A DNA stretch of 64,000 nucleotides, from assembly GCF_003003355.1 (NCBI RefSeq), contig NZ_PVTQ01000003.1, positions 248,001 through 312,000 of the forward strand, in the 5' to 3' direction. The notes beneath the pieces are model-generated. The model saw only the letters and a program-made list of their open reading frames with translations, made no database searches and was not told the DNA's origin. Position 1 is the first letter of the stretch. Every line of letters begins with the position of its first letter. The stretch is from Donghicola tyrosinivorans (GTDB lineage: Bacteria; Pseudomonadota; Alphaproteobacteria; Rhodobacterales; Rhodobacteraceae). Both the position numbers and the translations under genes were made by a program. Of this stretch, positions 26,003-34,875 are shown in pieces.

Positions 26003-27600
26003 GCCATTGGATCATTACGCCGATCCTGCTGCCCACGCTGATGGGCGCATTCATCGTGATGTCCGTGCGGCATCAGGTGGCGTTGCAGCGGGTCTTCTCG
26101 CTGGTCGGCCTGTCGCTGCTGCTGATCAACGCGATTGGCCTGTTTGTTTACGCTCTGGGCGATGACATCTGGGTCTATGAGCTTGGCGCATGGCCTGCAC
26201 CCTTTGGCATCGTTCTAGTGCTGGACCAGCTGTCGGCCACGATGGTGCTGCTAACCAGTTTCCTTGCGATGGCAGTGATGCTGTACGCAATCGGGTCCGA
26301 CTGGGACAAGAAGGGCAAGCATTTCCACGCGCTTTATCAGTTCCAGCTGATGGGTGTTCTGGGCGCCTTCCTAACTGGCGACGCCTTCAACATGTTCGTC
26401 TTCTTCGAGATCCTGCTGATCGCCAGCTATGGTCTGATGACTTACGGCGGCGGCGCACGGCGCTTGCAGGCGGGCACGCAGTATGTGGTCTATAACCTGC
26501 TTGGCTCGACCCTGTTCCTGTTCGCTTTGGGCACGCTCTATACGGTGACTGGCACGCTGAACATGGCGGATATGGCCGTGCGCGTGGCAGAGATTGCGCC
26601 CGAGAACGCGGCGCTGCTGCGTGTGGCCGTGGTGATGCTGCTGATGGTCTACGCGGTCAAGGCGGCGATCCTGCCCCTGCAATTCTGGCTTCCCGAAAGC
26701 TATGCCGCAGCGCCTGCCCCTGTGGGTGCGCTGTTCGCGATTATGACCAAGGTTGGCGTCTACGCCATCATCCGCATGTATACGCTGGCCTTCCCGCAGG
26801 ACGCTCCGGCGCTGATCGGAACCTATGATGTCTGGCTGATGCCGGTGATCGTCGGCTCGCTGGTGATTGGTATGGTCGGTATCCTGGGTGCCAACAGCCT
26901 GTCGCGTCTGGCGGCCTTTGCGGCCATGGGCTCGGTCGGGACACTGCTGATCGCTGTGGCCAGCTTCACGGTCGAAAGCACCGGCGCGGCGATCTATTAT
27001 ATGGTCCATTCGACGCTGGCGGCAGCTGCTCTGTTCCTTGTGGTGGATATGGTGCAATCGCGCCGTCCCCAGTGGCAGGACGCCATCCGCGAGGATCGCC
27101 CCATGCCGCAGAACGGCTTGGTCTCGGCCTGTTTCTTTGCCGTGGCGATTGCCATGGCGGGCTTGCCGCCCCTGTCGGGTTTCCTTGGTAAGCTGCTGAT
27201 CCTTAAGGCCACCGCAGGTGCGTGGTGGCTGTGGGCCGCGATCCTGATCAGTTCGGTCATCGCGATCATGGGCTTTGCCCGTGCCGGTTCGCTGGTGTTC
27301 TGGAAGGGCAACGGCCTGCCCGAAAGCGATGAGCCCGCGTTTGAGCATCCCAAGCAGCCGCTGGCCTTTGTGGGCTTTGGCGTGCTGATGGCGGGGATTG
27401 TGGCGCTGACCGTTCTGGCCGGTCCCATGCACAGCTTTGCCACCGAAACCGCCGAGCAGATCTACGACAGAGACAGCTATATCGCTGCCGTGTTCGAGGT
27501 GAAGGAATACGCGACTGTGGACAGCCATGGCGCAGAGCCTGCCGGTGATCACGGAGAAGCTGCCACCGATAGCCATGGCGCGACCGAGGGAGGTCACTGA
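25999..27600 (+). CDS. mrpD: Mrp/Pha-type antiporter subunit D
   Basis: The 533-residue protein is the second large NuoM/NuoN-like subunit. It has about 14 membrane helices and the motifs GDAFNMFVFFEI, VKAAILPLQFWLPESYAAAP and AGLPPLSGFLGK, which contain the lysine, glutamate and proline residues used for ion translocation in this superfamily. The C-terminus after the last helix is unusually rich in His, Asp and Gly (DSHGAEPAGDHGEAATDSHG). That tail might bind metal or simply be a flexible cytoplasmic or periplasmic extension. Both ends overlap neighbouring subunits. Confidence 0.94.
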   Translation: MSHWIITPILLPTLMGAFIVMSVRHQVALQRVFSLVGLSLLLINAIGLFVYALGDDIWVYELGAWPAPFGIVLVLDQLSATMVLLTSFLAMAVMLYAIGSDWDKKGKHFHALYQFQLMGVLGAFLTGDAFNMFVFFEILLIASYGLMTYGGGARRLQAGTQYVVYNLLGSTLFLFALGTLYTVTGTLNMADMAVRVAEIAPENAALLRVAVVMLLMVYAVKAAILPLQFWLPESYAAAPAPVGALFAIMTKVGVYAIIRMYTLAFPQDAPALIGTYDVWLMPVIVGSLVIGMVGILGANSLSRLAAFAAMGSVGTLLIAVASFTVESTGAAIYYMVHSTLAAAALFLVVDMVQSRRPQWQDAIREDRPMPQNGLVSACFFAVAIAMAGLPPLSGFLGKLLILKATAGAWWLWAAILISSVIAIMGFARAGSLVFWKGNGLPESDEPAFEHPKQPLAFVGFGVLMAGIVALTVLAGPMHSFATETAEQIYDRDSYIAAVFEVKEYATVDSHGAEPAGDHGEAATDSHGATEGGH

Positions 27601-28091
27601 TGCTGAGACGTTTGCTGCCCCACCCGCTGTTGACCGCCCTGCTGACGGTGGTCTGGATGCTCTTGAACAACTCGGCCACGCTGGGTCAGTTCGTGATGGG
27701 GCTGATCCTTGGTCTGATCATTCCGGTGATTACCGCGGCCTACTGGCCGGATCGACCGGTGCTGAAGAAACCGATGAATATCATCGGCTATGTGCTGATC
27801 GTCATGTACGACATCGTCAAATCGAACATCGATGTGGCGCTGATCGTGCTTTTCAAATCCAACGCTGCGCGTCAGCCCGCATGGGTCACCGTGCCTTTGG
27901 ACCTGAAATCGCCCGAGGCGATCACCGTTCTGGCCGGTACCATCACCATGACCCCTGGCACGCTGACCGCCGATCTGTCGTCCGAAGGCCACGCGCTGTT
28001 GGTGCATTGCCTTGATGCGCCCGATCCGCAGGCGGTCTGTCAGGACATCAAAGACCGCTACGAGAGCCGCCTGAAGGAGATTTTCGAATGA
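27600..28091 (+). CDS. mrpE: Mrp/Pha-type antiporter subunit E
   Basis: The 163-residue MnhE-family protein has two N-terminal hydrophobic helices (about residues 10-60) and a cytoplasmic C-terminal domain with the family motif TMTPGTLTADLS. MrpE is needed for assembly or full activity of the complex rather than for the core ion path. The ATG overlaps the mrpD stop by one base (TGATG). Confidence 0.92.
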   Translation: MLRRLLPHPLLTALLTVVWMLLNNSATLGQFVMGLILGLIIPVITAAYWPDRPVLKKPMNIIGYVLIVMYDIVKSNIDVALIVLFKSNAARQPAWVTVPLDLKSPEAITVLAGTITMTPGTLTADLSSEGHALLVHCLDAPDPQAVCQDIKDRYESRLKEIFE

Positions 28092-28357
28092 TCGACTACG
28101 CGCTTGATTTCGCCTTCATCTGCTTTGGTCTTGGCCTGCTGTTTACGCTTTATCGCGTGATCTTTGCCCCCGGTGTGGGCGATCGCGTGCTGGCACTGGA
28201 TACGATGGTGATCAACACCATCGCCATTCTGGTGCTGCAAGGGATCAACCAAGGGACCGAGATCTTCTTTGAGGCCGCAATGGTGGTCGCGATGCTGGGT
28301 TTCGTGGGCACTGTGGCCTATGCGCGCTTTATGCTGCGCGGCAACATCATCGAGTGA
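28088..28357 (+). CDS. mrpF: Mrp/Pha-type antiporter subunit F
   Basis: The 89-residue small membrane protein has three helices and the family pattern FAPGVGDRVLALDTM. It overlaps mrpE by four bases. MrpF subunits are required for complex function, but their individual role is poorly defined. Confidence 0.92.
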   Translation: MIDYALDFAFICFGLGLLFTLYRVIFAPGVGDRVLALDTMVINTIAILVLQGINQGTEIFFEAAMVVAMLGFVGTVAYARFMLRGNIIE

Positions 28358-28366
28358 GGCTCTGAC

Positions 28367-28756
28367 ATGGAAATGATTGCGGAAATCGTCATCACCGCCT
28401 GTCTGGTCATCGGAGGGTTCTTCGGTCTGGTCGGCAGCTATGGTCTGATCAAGCTGGATCACCCCATGGCCCGTCTGCACGCGCCGACCAAGGCGACAAC
28501 GCTGGGCGTCGGGGGCGTTCTGATCGCCTCAATGCTGTATAGCTGGGTCTTTGAGACGCATGGTTCCTTCCACGAACTTCTGATTACCTTGTTCCTGTTC
28601 ATCACGGCGCCGATCACGGCGAACTTTATTGCGAAAGCCTATCTGCACCGTCATGAACAAGAAGAGGTCCTGCCGGATCCCCAAGGGGACAAGACCTGGG
28701 CCGTATTGAATCGCCCCGCGTTCAGCCCCGAACCGGAAGAGACCCAAAAAGGATAA
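28367..28756 (+). CDS. mrpG: Mrp/Pha-type antiporter subunit G
   Basis: The 129-residue protein has three hydrophobic helices and the MnhG signature GSYGLIKLDHPMARLHAPTK. It closes the antiporter gene set. The next frame, a selD fusion, starts only four bases after its stop, so that gene is probably transcribed with the antiporter. Confidence 0.92.
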   Translation: MEMIAEIVITACLVIGGFFGLVGSYGLIKLDHPMARLHAPTKATTLGVGGVLIASMLYSWVFETHGSFHELLITLFLFITAPITANFIAKAYLHRHEQEEVLPDPQGDKTWAVLNRPAFSPEPEETQKG

Positions 28757-28760
28757 AGCC

Positions 28761-30911
28761 TTGCACACTGCGCTGCCTCAAACCCGCGATCTGGTTTTCG
28801 TCGGCGGGGGGCACGCTCATGCGCTTGTCCTGCGGATGTGGGGGATGAACCCTGTCCCCGGCGTCCGCCTGACCGTCATCGATCCGCAACCGGCGGCGCC
28901 CTATACGGGGATGCTGCCGGGGCATATCGCCGGTCATTACTCCCGCAAGGATCTGGACATCGATCTGGTGCGTCTGGCGCGTTTCGCTGGTGCGCGGCTG
29001 ATTCTGGGGCGGGCGACCCGCATGGATCTGGCGGGCAAGATCGTGCATGTCCACGGCTACGGGGCGGTGCCCTATGACGTGGCCTCGGTCGATGTGGGGA
29101 TCACTTCTGACATGCCCGCGTTGGAAGGCTTTGCCAAGAACGGCGTGCCTGCCAAACCCCTTGGCCGTTATTCACTGGATTGGGCCGCATTCCTTGGGCG
29201 CGGTGGCGGTGATGTGGCCGTCATTGGCGGCGGTCTGGCGGGGGTCGAGCTGGCAATGGCTATGGCTCATGCCTTGGACGGGCGGGGCAAAGTCTCCATC
29301 ATCGAAAAGCGCGAGGCGCTGGCAGGACACTCTGAGCGTCAGCAACATCTGTTGCGGGCCGAACTGGCCCGTTGGAAGATCGAGGTTCTGGAAGGGGTCG
29401 ACGTAGCCCGCGTTGCGCCAGATCACGTGGCCTTGGCTGATGGGCGCAAAGTGTCTGCCCTGATGACCGTTGGCACGGCGGGTGCGCGGCCCCATGAGTG
29501 GCTGGCGCAGACGGGGCTAGAGTTGCACAAGGGCTTTATCCGCGTGGATGGGCAGTTGCGGACCAGCGATCCGTCGGTCTTCGCCTGTGGGGATTGTTGT
29601 CACCAAGACCCCAGCCCGCGGCCCAAAGCGGGGGTGTTTGCGGTCAGGGCAGCGCCTGTACTGCTGAACAACCTGCGGGCAGCTGTCGGGGTTGGAAAAC
29701 CGAGAACCTTCAAGCCCCAGAAAGATTTCCTGAAGCTGGTGTCGCTTGGTGACAAGCGGGCTTTGGCGGATCGCAACGGGCGCGGTTTTGCCGGTGCGCT
29801 GATGTGGCGGTGGAAAGACCACATCGACCAGAAGTTCATGGATATGTTCCGCGATCTGAAGCCGATGGCGGGGCCGGACGTGCCCCGCGATGTGGCGGAT
29901 GGCGTGCTTGAGGAACTGGGCGGCGGCAAGCCCCTGTGCGGTGGCTGCGGTGCCAAGGTTGCCGCCGGTCCCCTGCGGGCGGCGCTGGCCAATATCACCC
30001 CGACCAGCCACCCCGATCTGGTGACAGGGCCGGGGGATGACGCGGCGATCCTGAAGATGGGAGAGATCACGCAGGTTCTGACCACCGATCATCTGCGGGC
30101 CTTCTGGGAAGACCCGAAGCTGTTCGCCCGCATTACCACCATTCACGCCTTGGGCGATATCTTCGCTATGGGCGCAGCGCCGCAGACCGCGCTGGTGAAC
30201 CTGACCCTGCCGCGCATGTCGCCGCGCCTGCAAGAGCGCCGCTTGGCCGAGGTAATGGAGGGGATCACCGGCGCTTTGGCCGAATGCGGCGCGGCGCTGG
30301 CGGGCGGGCATACGACACTGGGGGCCGAGCTTTCGATTGGTCTGACGCTGACGGGACTGCTGGACGGACCTGCGCGGATTAAGGCAGGGGCACAGGACGG
30401 CGATGCGCTGATCCTGACGCGGCCTTTGGGCTCGGGCGTGATCATGGCCGCAGAGATGCAATTGGCCGCTGATGGGCGCGATGTAGCGGCGCTACTGAAC
30501 CGTCAGGTGGAACCCCGCATGGCCGAGGCCGAGGCGCTGAGGGGTGTGAATGCCCTGACCGATGTGACGGGCTTTGGCCTTGGTGGCCATCTGGGCGAGA
30601 TGCTGGAGGCAAGTGGTCTGGGGGCCGAACTTACGCTGGCCAATGTCCCAGCCTATGCAGGTGCGCGGGAACTTTTGGCGGCAGGGCAAAAGTCCAGCCT
30701 GCATGATTTGAACCGCACGGCGGCCCCGATCGACGGGCTGATCCCGCCGGAGGCAGAGATTTTGTATGATCCGCAAACGGCGGGGGGCTTTTTGGCAGCC
30801 GTGCCGCAGTCGGATGTGGCGGCGCTGATGGATGCGCTGGTGGAGGCGGGGGCAGAGCCTGCGGTGATCGGGCGCTGCGTGGCAGGCCCGCCACGGATTA
30901 CTTTGGCATAA
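28761..30911 (+). CDS. selD: FAD-dependent oxidoreductase/selenide, water dikinase (SelD) fusion
   Basis: The C-terminal half (about residues 385-716) is SelD, which makes selenophosphate from selenide and ATP. It has the catalytic pair Cys396 and Lys399 in CGGCGAKV, GPGDDAAIL and the LAGGHTTLGAE region. The N-terminal half (about 1-375) is a pyridine nucleotide-disulfide oxidoreductase-like domain with VGGGHAHA for FAD and VAVIGGGLAGVELA for NAD(P)H; such N-terminal extensions of SelD are known, but their role is not. The start is TTG at 28761, with AAGGA upstream, four bases after mrpG. The 3' end overlaps the convergent mnmH by 14 bases. The extension may reduce a selenium precursor; that is inference. 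Confidence 0.92.
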   Translation: MHTALPQTRDLVFVGGGHAHALVLRMWGMNPVPGVRLTVIDPQPAAPYTGMLPGHIAGHYSRKDLDIDLVRLARFAGARLILGRATRMDLAGKIVHVHGYGAVPYDVASVDVGITSDMPALEGFAKNGVPAKPLGRYSLDWAAFLGRGGGDVAVIGGGLAGVELAMAMAHALDGRGKVSIIEKREALAGHSERQQHLLRAELARWKIEVLEGVDVARVAPDHVALADGRKVSALMTVGTAGARPHEWLAQTGLELHKGFIRVDGQLRTSDPSVFACGDCCHQDPSPRPKAGVFAVRAAPVLLNNLRAAVGVGKPRTFKPQKDFLKLVSLGDKRALADRNGRGFAGALMWRWKDHIDQKFMDMFRDLKPMAGPDVPRDVADGVLEELGGGKPLCGGCGAKVAAGPLRAALANITPTSHPDLVTGPGDDAAILKMGEITQVLTTDHLRAFWEDPKLFARITTIHALGDIFAMGAAPQTALVNLTLPRMSPRLQERRLAEVMEGITGALAECGAALAGGHTTLGAELSIGLTLTGLLDGPARIKAGAQDGDALILTRPLGSGVIMAAEMQLAADGRDVAALLNRQVEPRMAEAEALRGVNALTDVTGFGLGGHLGEMLEASGLGAELTLANVPAYAGARELLAAGQKSSLHDLNRTAAPIDGLIPPEAEILYDPQTAGGFLAAVPQSDVAALMDALVEAGAEPAVIGRCVAGPPRITLA

Positions 30912-31950
30912 GGCCCATGGCCTGATCGGCAGCACGGGCCAAAGCGGCCCCGTCGATTTTTTCGCCCAGATCAATCGTGCCAAGCAGATCGTATTCGTAG
31001 CGGCTGGCGGATTTCTCATAGCGGCTGTCGTAGTGCAGCTCCATCAACTCGGCCGCGAGGGTCGAGAAAGCACCGACCTTTGCCAATTCGATCCAGTGTT
31101 CGACCAACTCGCGGCTTTGCAGGTGGCGCAAGGGTTCCAGCCGCGCAATCAGGGCCTCGGGATCGTCGATGAGGTCGGAATAGGCGCGGGTCAGATATTC
31201 GGCGCGGGCAGGAATGCTGGCGTTCACGCGAATCCGGGGTGCGGCGCACATGGCGGTCCAGACGGCGGGGGGCACAAGGCGATCCCCGATCTTGGAGGAT
31301 TCAGCCTCAAGGAACACCGGCTTTTCAGGGTCCAGTTGCGCCAGTTGCATGGCCAGATCGCCCTCTGCCATTTTCTGGCTGGGTTGCGGGCGGCTGACTG
31401 CGCCAAGCAGTGATCCACGGTGGGCAAAGATGCCCTCAAGGTCGATCACCTGCGCCCCTGAGGTTTTCAGGGCCGCCAGAAGGTCGGTTTTTGCCGTGCC
31501 GGTGGGGCCGTCGATCAGGATGAACTTGTGCGGCAGCACTTCGTCATGCATCGCCTTCGAGATCATGCGGCGATAGCTTTTATAGCCGCCGTCGATCAGG
31601 CCCACACGCCAGCCCACCTGCGCCAGAATGGTCGCAAAAGAGCCCGAGCGTTGGCCGCCGCGCCAGCAATAAACCAAGGGACGCCAGCCGCCTTGGCGGT
31701 CGTGCAGGGTTTCCTCAAGATGGCGGGCGGCGTTCTTGGCCACCAGCGCGCCACCGATCTTGCGGGCGTCAAAGGGGCTGACCTGTTTGTAGATGGTGCC
31801 GACGCGGGCGCGTTCCTCATCATCCAGCACGGGCAGGTTGATGGCACCGGGCAGGTGATCCTCGGCAAACTCGGCGGGGGCGCGGACATCGATGATCTGG
31901 TCAAAGGGCAGATCACGCAGGTCGGTGAGGGCGTTCAGGGTCAGCTTCAT
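30898..31950 (-). CDS. mnmH: tRNA 2-selenouridine synthase MnmH (SelU)
   Basis: MnmH converts 2-thiouridine at the wobble position of certain tRNAs to 2-selenouridine, using selenophosphate from SelD, through a geranylated intermediate. The 350-residue protein has an N-terminal rhodanese domain with the catalytic Cys95 in VYCWRGGQRS. A P-loop-like GPTGTAKT (148-155) follows. It is convergent with the selD fusion and shares 14 bases with it, so the selenophosphate producer and user are neighbours. No selA, selB or selC is seen in the window, which suggests, but does not prove, that selenium is used only for tRNA modification. Confidence 0.94.
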   Translation of the reverse strand: MKLTLNALTDLRDLPFDQIIDVRAPAEFAEDHLPGAINLPVLDDEERARVGTIYKQVSPFDARKIGGALVAKNAARHLEETLHDRQGGWRPLVYCWRGGQRSGSFATILAQVGWRVGLIDGGYKSYRRMISKAMHDEVLPHKFILIDGPTGTAKTDLLAALKTSGAQVIDLEGIFAHRGSLLGAVSRPQPSQKMAEGDLAMQLAQLDPEKPVFLEAESSKIGDRLVPPAVWTAMCAAPRIRVNASIPARAEYLTRAYSDLIDDPEALIARLEPLRHLQSRELVEHWIELAKVGAFSTLAAELMELHYDSRYEKSASRYEYDLLGTIDLGEKIDGAALARAADQAMGLMPK

Positions 31951-31997
31951 GGCGGTGCAATCTAGCGGTTTTCGCCGCAGGGGCTAGGGGCAAACTG

Positions 31998-32402
31998 TCA
32001 GGGGCGTCCGTCGGTGAACTGCACCAGATCCCAAAGGGTGCCGTAGAGATCTTTGAACACCGCAACCGTGCCATAGGGCGCGTCCAGCGGGTCGCGGACA
32101 AAGATTACGCCTTTTTCGCGGTAGGCGTTGTAATCGCGCCAGAAATCATCGGTTTGCAGGAAAAGGAACACACGTCCACCGGCCTGATTTCCTATGAAGG
32201 GCTCTTGTTCGGGTTTCGAGGCCCGCGCCAGCACGATGGACGCGTTGCCATCCCCCTTAGGGCGGACCACCACCCAGCGTTTGTCCTGTTCGGGCTGGTA
32301 GGTGTCTTCTATCAGATCGAACCCGAGGGTGTCGCAGTAGAAGGCGATGGCCTCGTCATAGTCGCGGACCACTAGGGCGATGTGGGCTAGACGTTGGGAC
32401 AT
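31998..32402 (-). CDS. VOC (glyoxalase/bleomycin resistance) superfamily protein
   Basis: The 134-residue protein has the paired beta-alpha-beta-beta-beta modules of the vicinal oxygen chelate fold. The first opens with RLAHIALVVRDYDEAIAFYC, containing a potential metal-binding His; the last strand includes YGTLWDLVQF. The start at 32402 is chosen because AGAGGTG precedes it and the upstream in-frame residues look unlike the family. The substrate is unknown. It is separated by about 97 bp from ilvE on the same strand. Confidence 0.85.
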   Translation of the reverse strand: MSQRLAHIALVVRDYDEAIAFYCDTLGFDLIEDTYQPEQDKRWVVVRPKGDGNASIVLARASKPEQEPFIGNQAGGRVFLFLQTDDFWRDYNAYREKGVIFVRDPLDAPYGTVAVFKDLYGTLWDLVQFTDGRP

Positions 32403-32499
32403 TGTGACACCTCTTGAAACGAAAAAGCGCCCGCCGCGCTCTGCCGCTGGGGCAGGCTTGGCGGGCGCTGTCATCTTACCCTACGGGAAAGATGACGGA

Positions 32500-33369
32500 T
32501 CAGCTACGCACCAGAGCTTCGTACTCTTCGGCGATGTTGCGGGTGATGTCGCCCACAGTGAAGGTGTAGTCACCGATCTGGCCCACGGGGGTCACTTCGG
32601 CGGCGGTGCCAGTCAGCCAGCACTGTTCAAAGTCGGCCAGTTCCTCGGGCATGATGCGGCGTTCGTTCACCTTGATGCCTTTGGCCTGCAGCATGCCGAT
32701 GACGGTCTGACGGGTGATGCCGTTCAGGATCGCGTCCGGAATGGGCGTGTGTACTTCGCCGTCTTTCACGAAGAAGATGTTCGCGCCGGTCGCTTCGGCA
32801 ACATAGCCGCGATAGTCCATGAACAGCGCGTCCGAGCAGCCTTTGGCTTCGGCCGCGTGCTTGGACATGGTGCAGATCATGTAAAGACCGGCAGCCTTGG
32901 CAGCGGTGGGGATGGTTTCGGGCGAGGGACGCTTCCACTTGGCGATGTCCAGCTTTGCGCCCTGCATCTTGGCGTCGCCGTAGTAGGCACCCCAAGTCCA
33001 TGCGGCCACGGCCATACGCACGGGGTTGCGCGAGGATGCGACACCCATGTCTTCGCCCGCACCGCGCCATGCGATCACGCGCACGTAGGCGTCGGTCAGG
33101 TTGTTGGCTTCCAGAACGGCCTTTTTGGCGTCTTCGATCTGCTCAACGGTGTAGGGGATCGGCATGTCCAGCAGTTCGCCCGATTTCAGCAGACGTTCCG
33201 AGTGTTCAACCGATTTGAATATCTTGCCGTTGTAGCAGCGCTCGCCTTCAAAGACCGAGGAAGCATAGTGCAGAGCATGGGTCAGAATGTGGACCTTGGC
33301 ATCGCGCCATTCCACAAGCTGGCCGTCCAGCCAGATTTTCCCGTCACGATCGTCATATGCGCCAGCCAT
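32500..33369 (-). CDS. ilvE: Branched-chain amino acid aminotransferase
   Basis: This PLP-dependent class IV aminotransferase interconverts leucine, isoleucine and valine with their 2-oxo acids. The 289-residue protein has HALHYASSVFEGERCY near the N-terminus, the conserved arginine and lysine regions (KRPSPETIPTAAKAAGLYM) and the phosphate-binding end LTGTAAEVTPV. Two ATG codons are three codons apart. The inner one (33369) sits nine bases after AGAAGG, whereas the outer one (33378) touches that ribosome site directly, so the inner start is preferred. It is divergent from the MarR-family gene across about 170 bp. Confidence 0.95.
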   Translation of the reverse strand: MAGAYDDRDGKIWLDGQLVEWRDAKVHILTHALHYASSVFEGERCYNGKIFKSVEHSERLLKSGELLDMPIPYTVEQIEDAKKAVLEANNLTDAYVRVIAWRGAGEDMGVASSRNPVRMAVAAWTWGAYYGDAKMQGAKLDIAKWKRPSPETIPTAAKAAGLYMICTMSKHAAEAKGCSDALFMDYRGYVAEATGANIFFVKDGEVHTPIPDAILNGITRQTVIGMLQAKGIKVNERRIMPEELADFEQCWLTGTAAEVTPVGQIGDYTFTVGDITRNIAEEYEALVRS

Positions 33370-33537
33370 TGTCGGCATCCTTCTGTTTCGGTCTCAATTT
33401 TTCGAATGTTGCGCCTGCAATATCCGGATCGGACATAAAATTGCGCAAAACCTGCAGATTCGCTACCAGTCCGGTCTTGGAATGTCAACAAGGCTGACTT
33501 AAAATCAGGTCAAAGCCCCGATGGAAGGAATGGCACG

Positions 33538-34050
33538 ATGGATGAGCGCGGACACCCCGGCATGCACAGCGGCGAGAGCCTGCTGTTTCTGACCGACGAG
33601 CAACTGCGTAAGGGCATCGAGGCAATGTTCTTTGCCTATCGGGGGTTTACCGCCGATCCCGACCGTATTCTGGCCACGCTGGCCTACGGGCGGGCGCACC
33701 ATCGGGCGATCCACTTTATCAACCGCAGCCCTGGCACCACCGTCAACAATCTGTTGAACACTCTGGGCGTGACCAAGCAATCGCTGAACCGCGTTCTGCG
33801 CACCTTGATCGAAGACGGGCTGGTTGAGTCGCGCGTGGGCAAGAAAGACAAGCGTGAACGGCATCTTTTCCTGACCGGTGAAGGCGAGGCGCTAGAGCAG
33901 CGCCTGTCGGATGCGCAACGTGCGCGTATGCGCGCAGCCTACCGTGCAGCGGGTCCCGAAGCGGTGGCTGGCTTTCGCACCGTTCTGGAGGCTATGATGG
34001 ACCCCGATTTGCGGCGACAGTATCTGTCGCTACGGGAGGAGAATACATGA
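33538..34050 (+). CDS. MarR-family winged-helix regulator (PetP-like)
   Basis: The 170-residue protein carries a MarR winged helix (about 45-140) including TVNNLLNTLGVTKQSLNRVL and the wing region VESRVGKKDKRERHLFLT. It overlaps the next gene, an OmpR-type response regulator, by four bases. A MarR-type gene coupled to an OmpR-type gene resembles the petP-petR pair of Rhodobacter capsulatus, which there lies upstream of petABC. Here petABC is about 19 kb away on the other strand. The assignment to PetP rests on gene order and family, so it is only probable. Confidence 0.88.
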   Translation: MDERGHPGMHSGESLLFLTDEQLRKGIEAMFFAYRGFTADPDRILATLAYGRAHHRAIHFINRSPGTTVNNLLNTLGVTKQSLNRVLRTLIEDGLVESRVGKKDKRERHLFLTGEGEALEQRLSDAQRARMRAAYRAAGPEAVAGFRTVLEAMMDPDLRRQYLSLREENT

Positions 34051-34748
34051 GCGATCCTGCACCTCACGTCCTGATCGTGGATGACGATGAACGCATCCGT
34101 GGTCTGTTGCAGAAATTCCTGTCCCGCAGCGGCTTTCTGGTCACCGGCGCCCGCGACGGCGCCCACGCCCGCCGCATCCTGTCGGGGCTGGAGTTCGATC
34201 TGATCGTCATGGACGTGATGATGCCCGGCGAGGATGGCATCAGCCTGACTCGATCCCTGCGCGAAACGATGATGACGCCGATCCTGTTGCTGACCGCGCG
34301 GGGCGAAACCGAAGACCGTATCGCGGGGCTTGAGGCGGGGGCCGATGATTATCTGGCCAAACCCTTTGAGCCGAAAGAACTGCTGCTCCGGATGAACGCC
34401 ATTCTGCGCCGCATGCCCGAGCCGAAGGAAAACGATAGCGCGCCCAAGCTGCTGAACCTTGGCCCGATCCGCTATGACATTGACCGCGGCGAGATGTGGC
34501 AGGGGGATATCCCCGTGCGTCTGACGGCGACCGAAAACCAGTTGATGCGCATCTTTGCTGCCAAGCCCGGTGAACCGCTAAGCCGTACCAAGCTGGTTGA
34601 GGATCTGGGCCGTGACAAAGGCCAAGCGCAGGAACGGGCGGTGGACGTGCAAATCACGCGTTTGCGCCGCAAGATCGAACCCGATCCCAAACAGCCCCGC
34701 TATCTGCAAACCGTGCGCGGTGCGGGCTATATGCTGGCCCCCGATTAA
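34047..34748 (+). CDS. OmpR/PhoB-family response regulator (PetR-like)
   Basis: The 233-residue protein has a receiver domain (about 8-122) with the acidic cluster VDDDE, phospho-acceptor Asp56 in IVMDVMMPG and the conserved Lys in YLAKPFEPKELLLR. A C-terminal winged-helix domain (about 140-230) ends in YLQTVRGAGYML. No kinase gene is next to it. R. capsulatus PetR, of the same type and coupled to a MarR-type protein, is reported to be needed for growth and lies upstream of the bc1 genes. Whether this homolog acts on petABC is unknown. Confidence 0.92.
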   Translation: MSDPAPHVLIVDDDERIRGLLQKFLSRSGFLVTGARDGAHARRILSGLEFDLIVMDVMMPGEDGISLTRSLRETMMTPILLLTARGETEDRIAGLEAGADDYLAKPFEPKELLLRMNAILRRMPEPKENDSAPKLLNLGPIRYDIDRGEMWQGDIPVRLTATENQLMRIFAAKPGEPLSRTKLVEDLGRDKGQAQERAVDVQITRLRRKIEPDPKQPRYLQTVRGAGYMLAPD

Positions 34749-34810
34749 GGGGACCCCGTGCGGGGTAGGCGCTACGTTCTGACGGATAGTGCCCCCCCGA
34801 GATAGGCGAG

Positions 34811-34834
34811 GACCCCGTATCGCGGCACGGGGTC
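34811..34834. other. Strong GC hairpin after the OmpR-type gene
   Basis: An 8-bp stem GACCCCGT (34811-34818) and ACGGGGTC (34827-34834) encloses an 8-base loop. A smaller hairpin with the same GGACCCCGT arm lies just before it (about 34751-34766). Neither has a T-tract, so they may act as factor-dependent terminators or as mRNA stabilisers. Confidence 0.45.
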
Positions 34835-34875
34835 TGCATGGTTTCTGGCGTTGAACACGCTCGGAGATCTGACCT

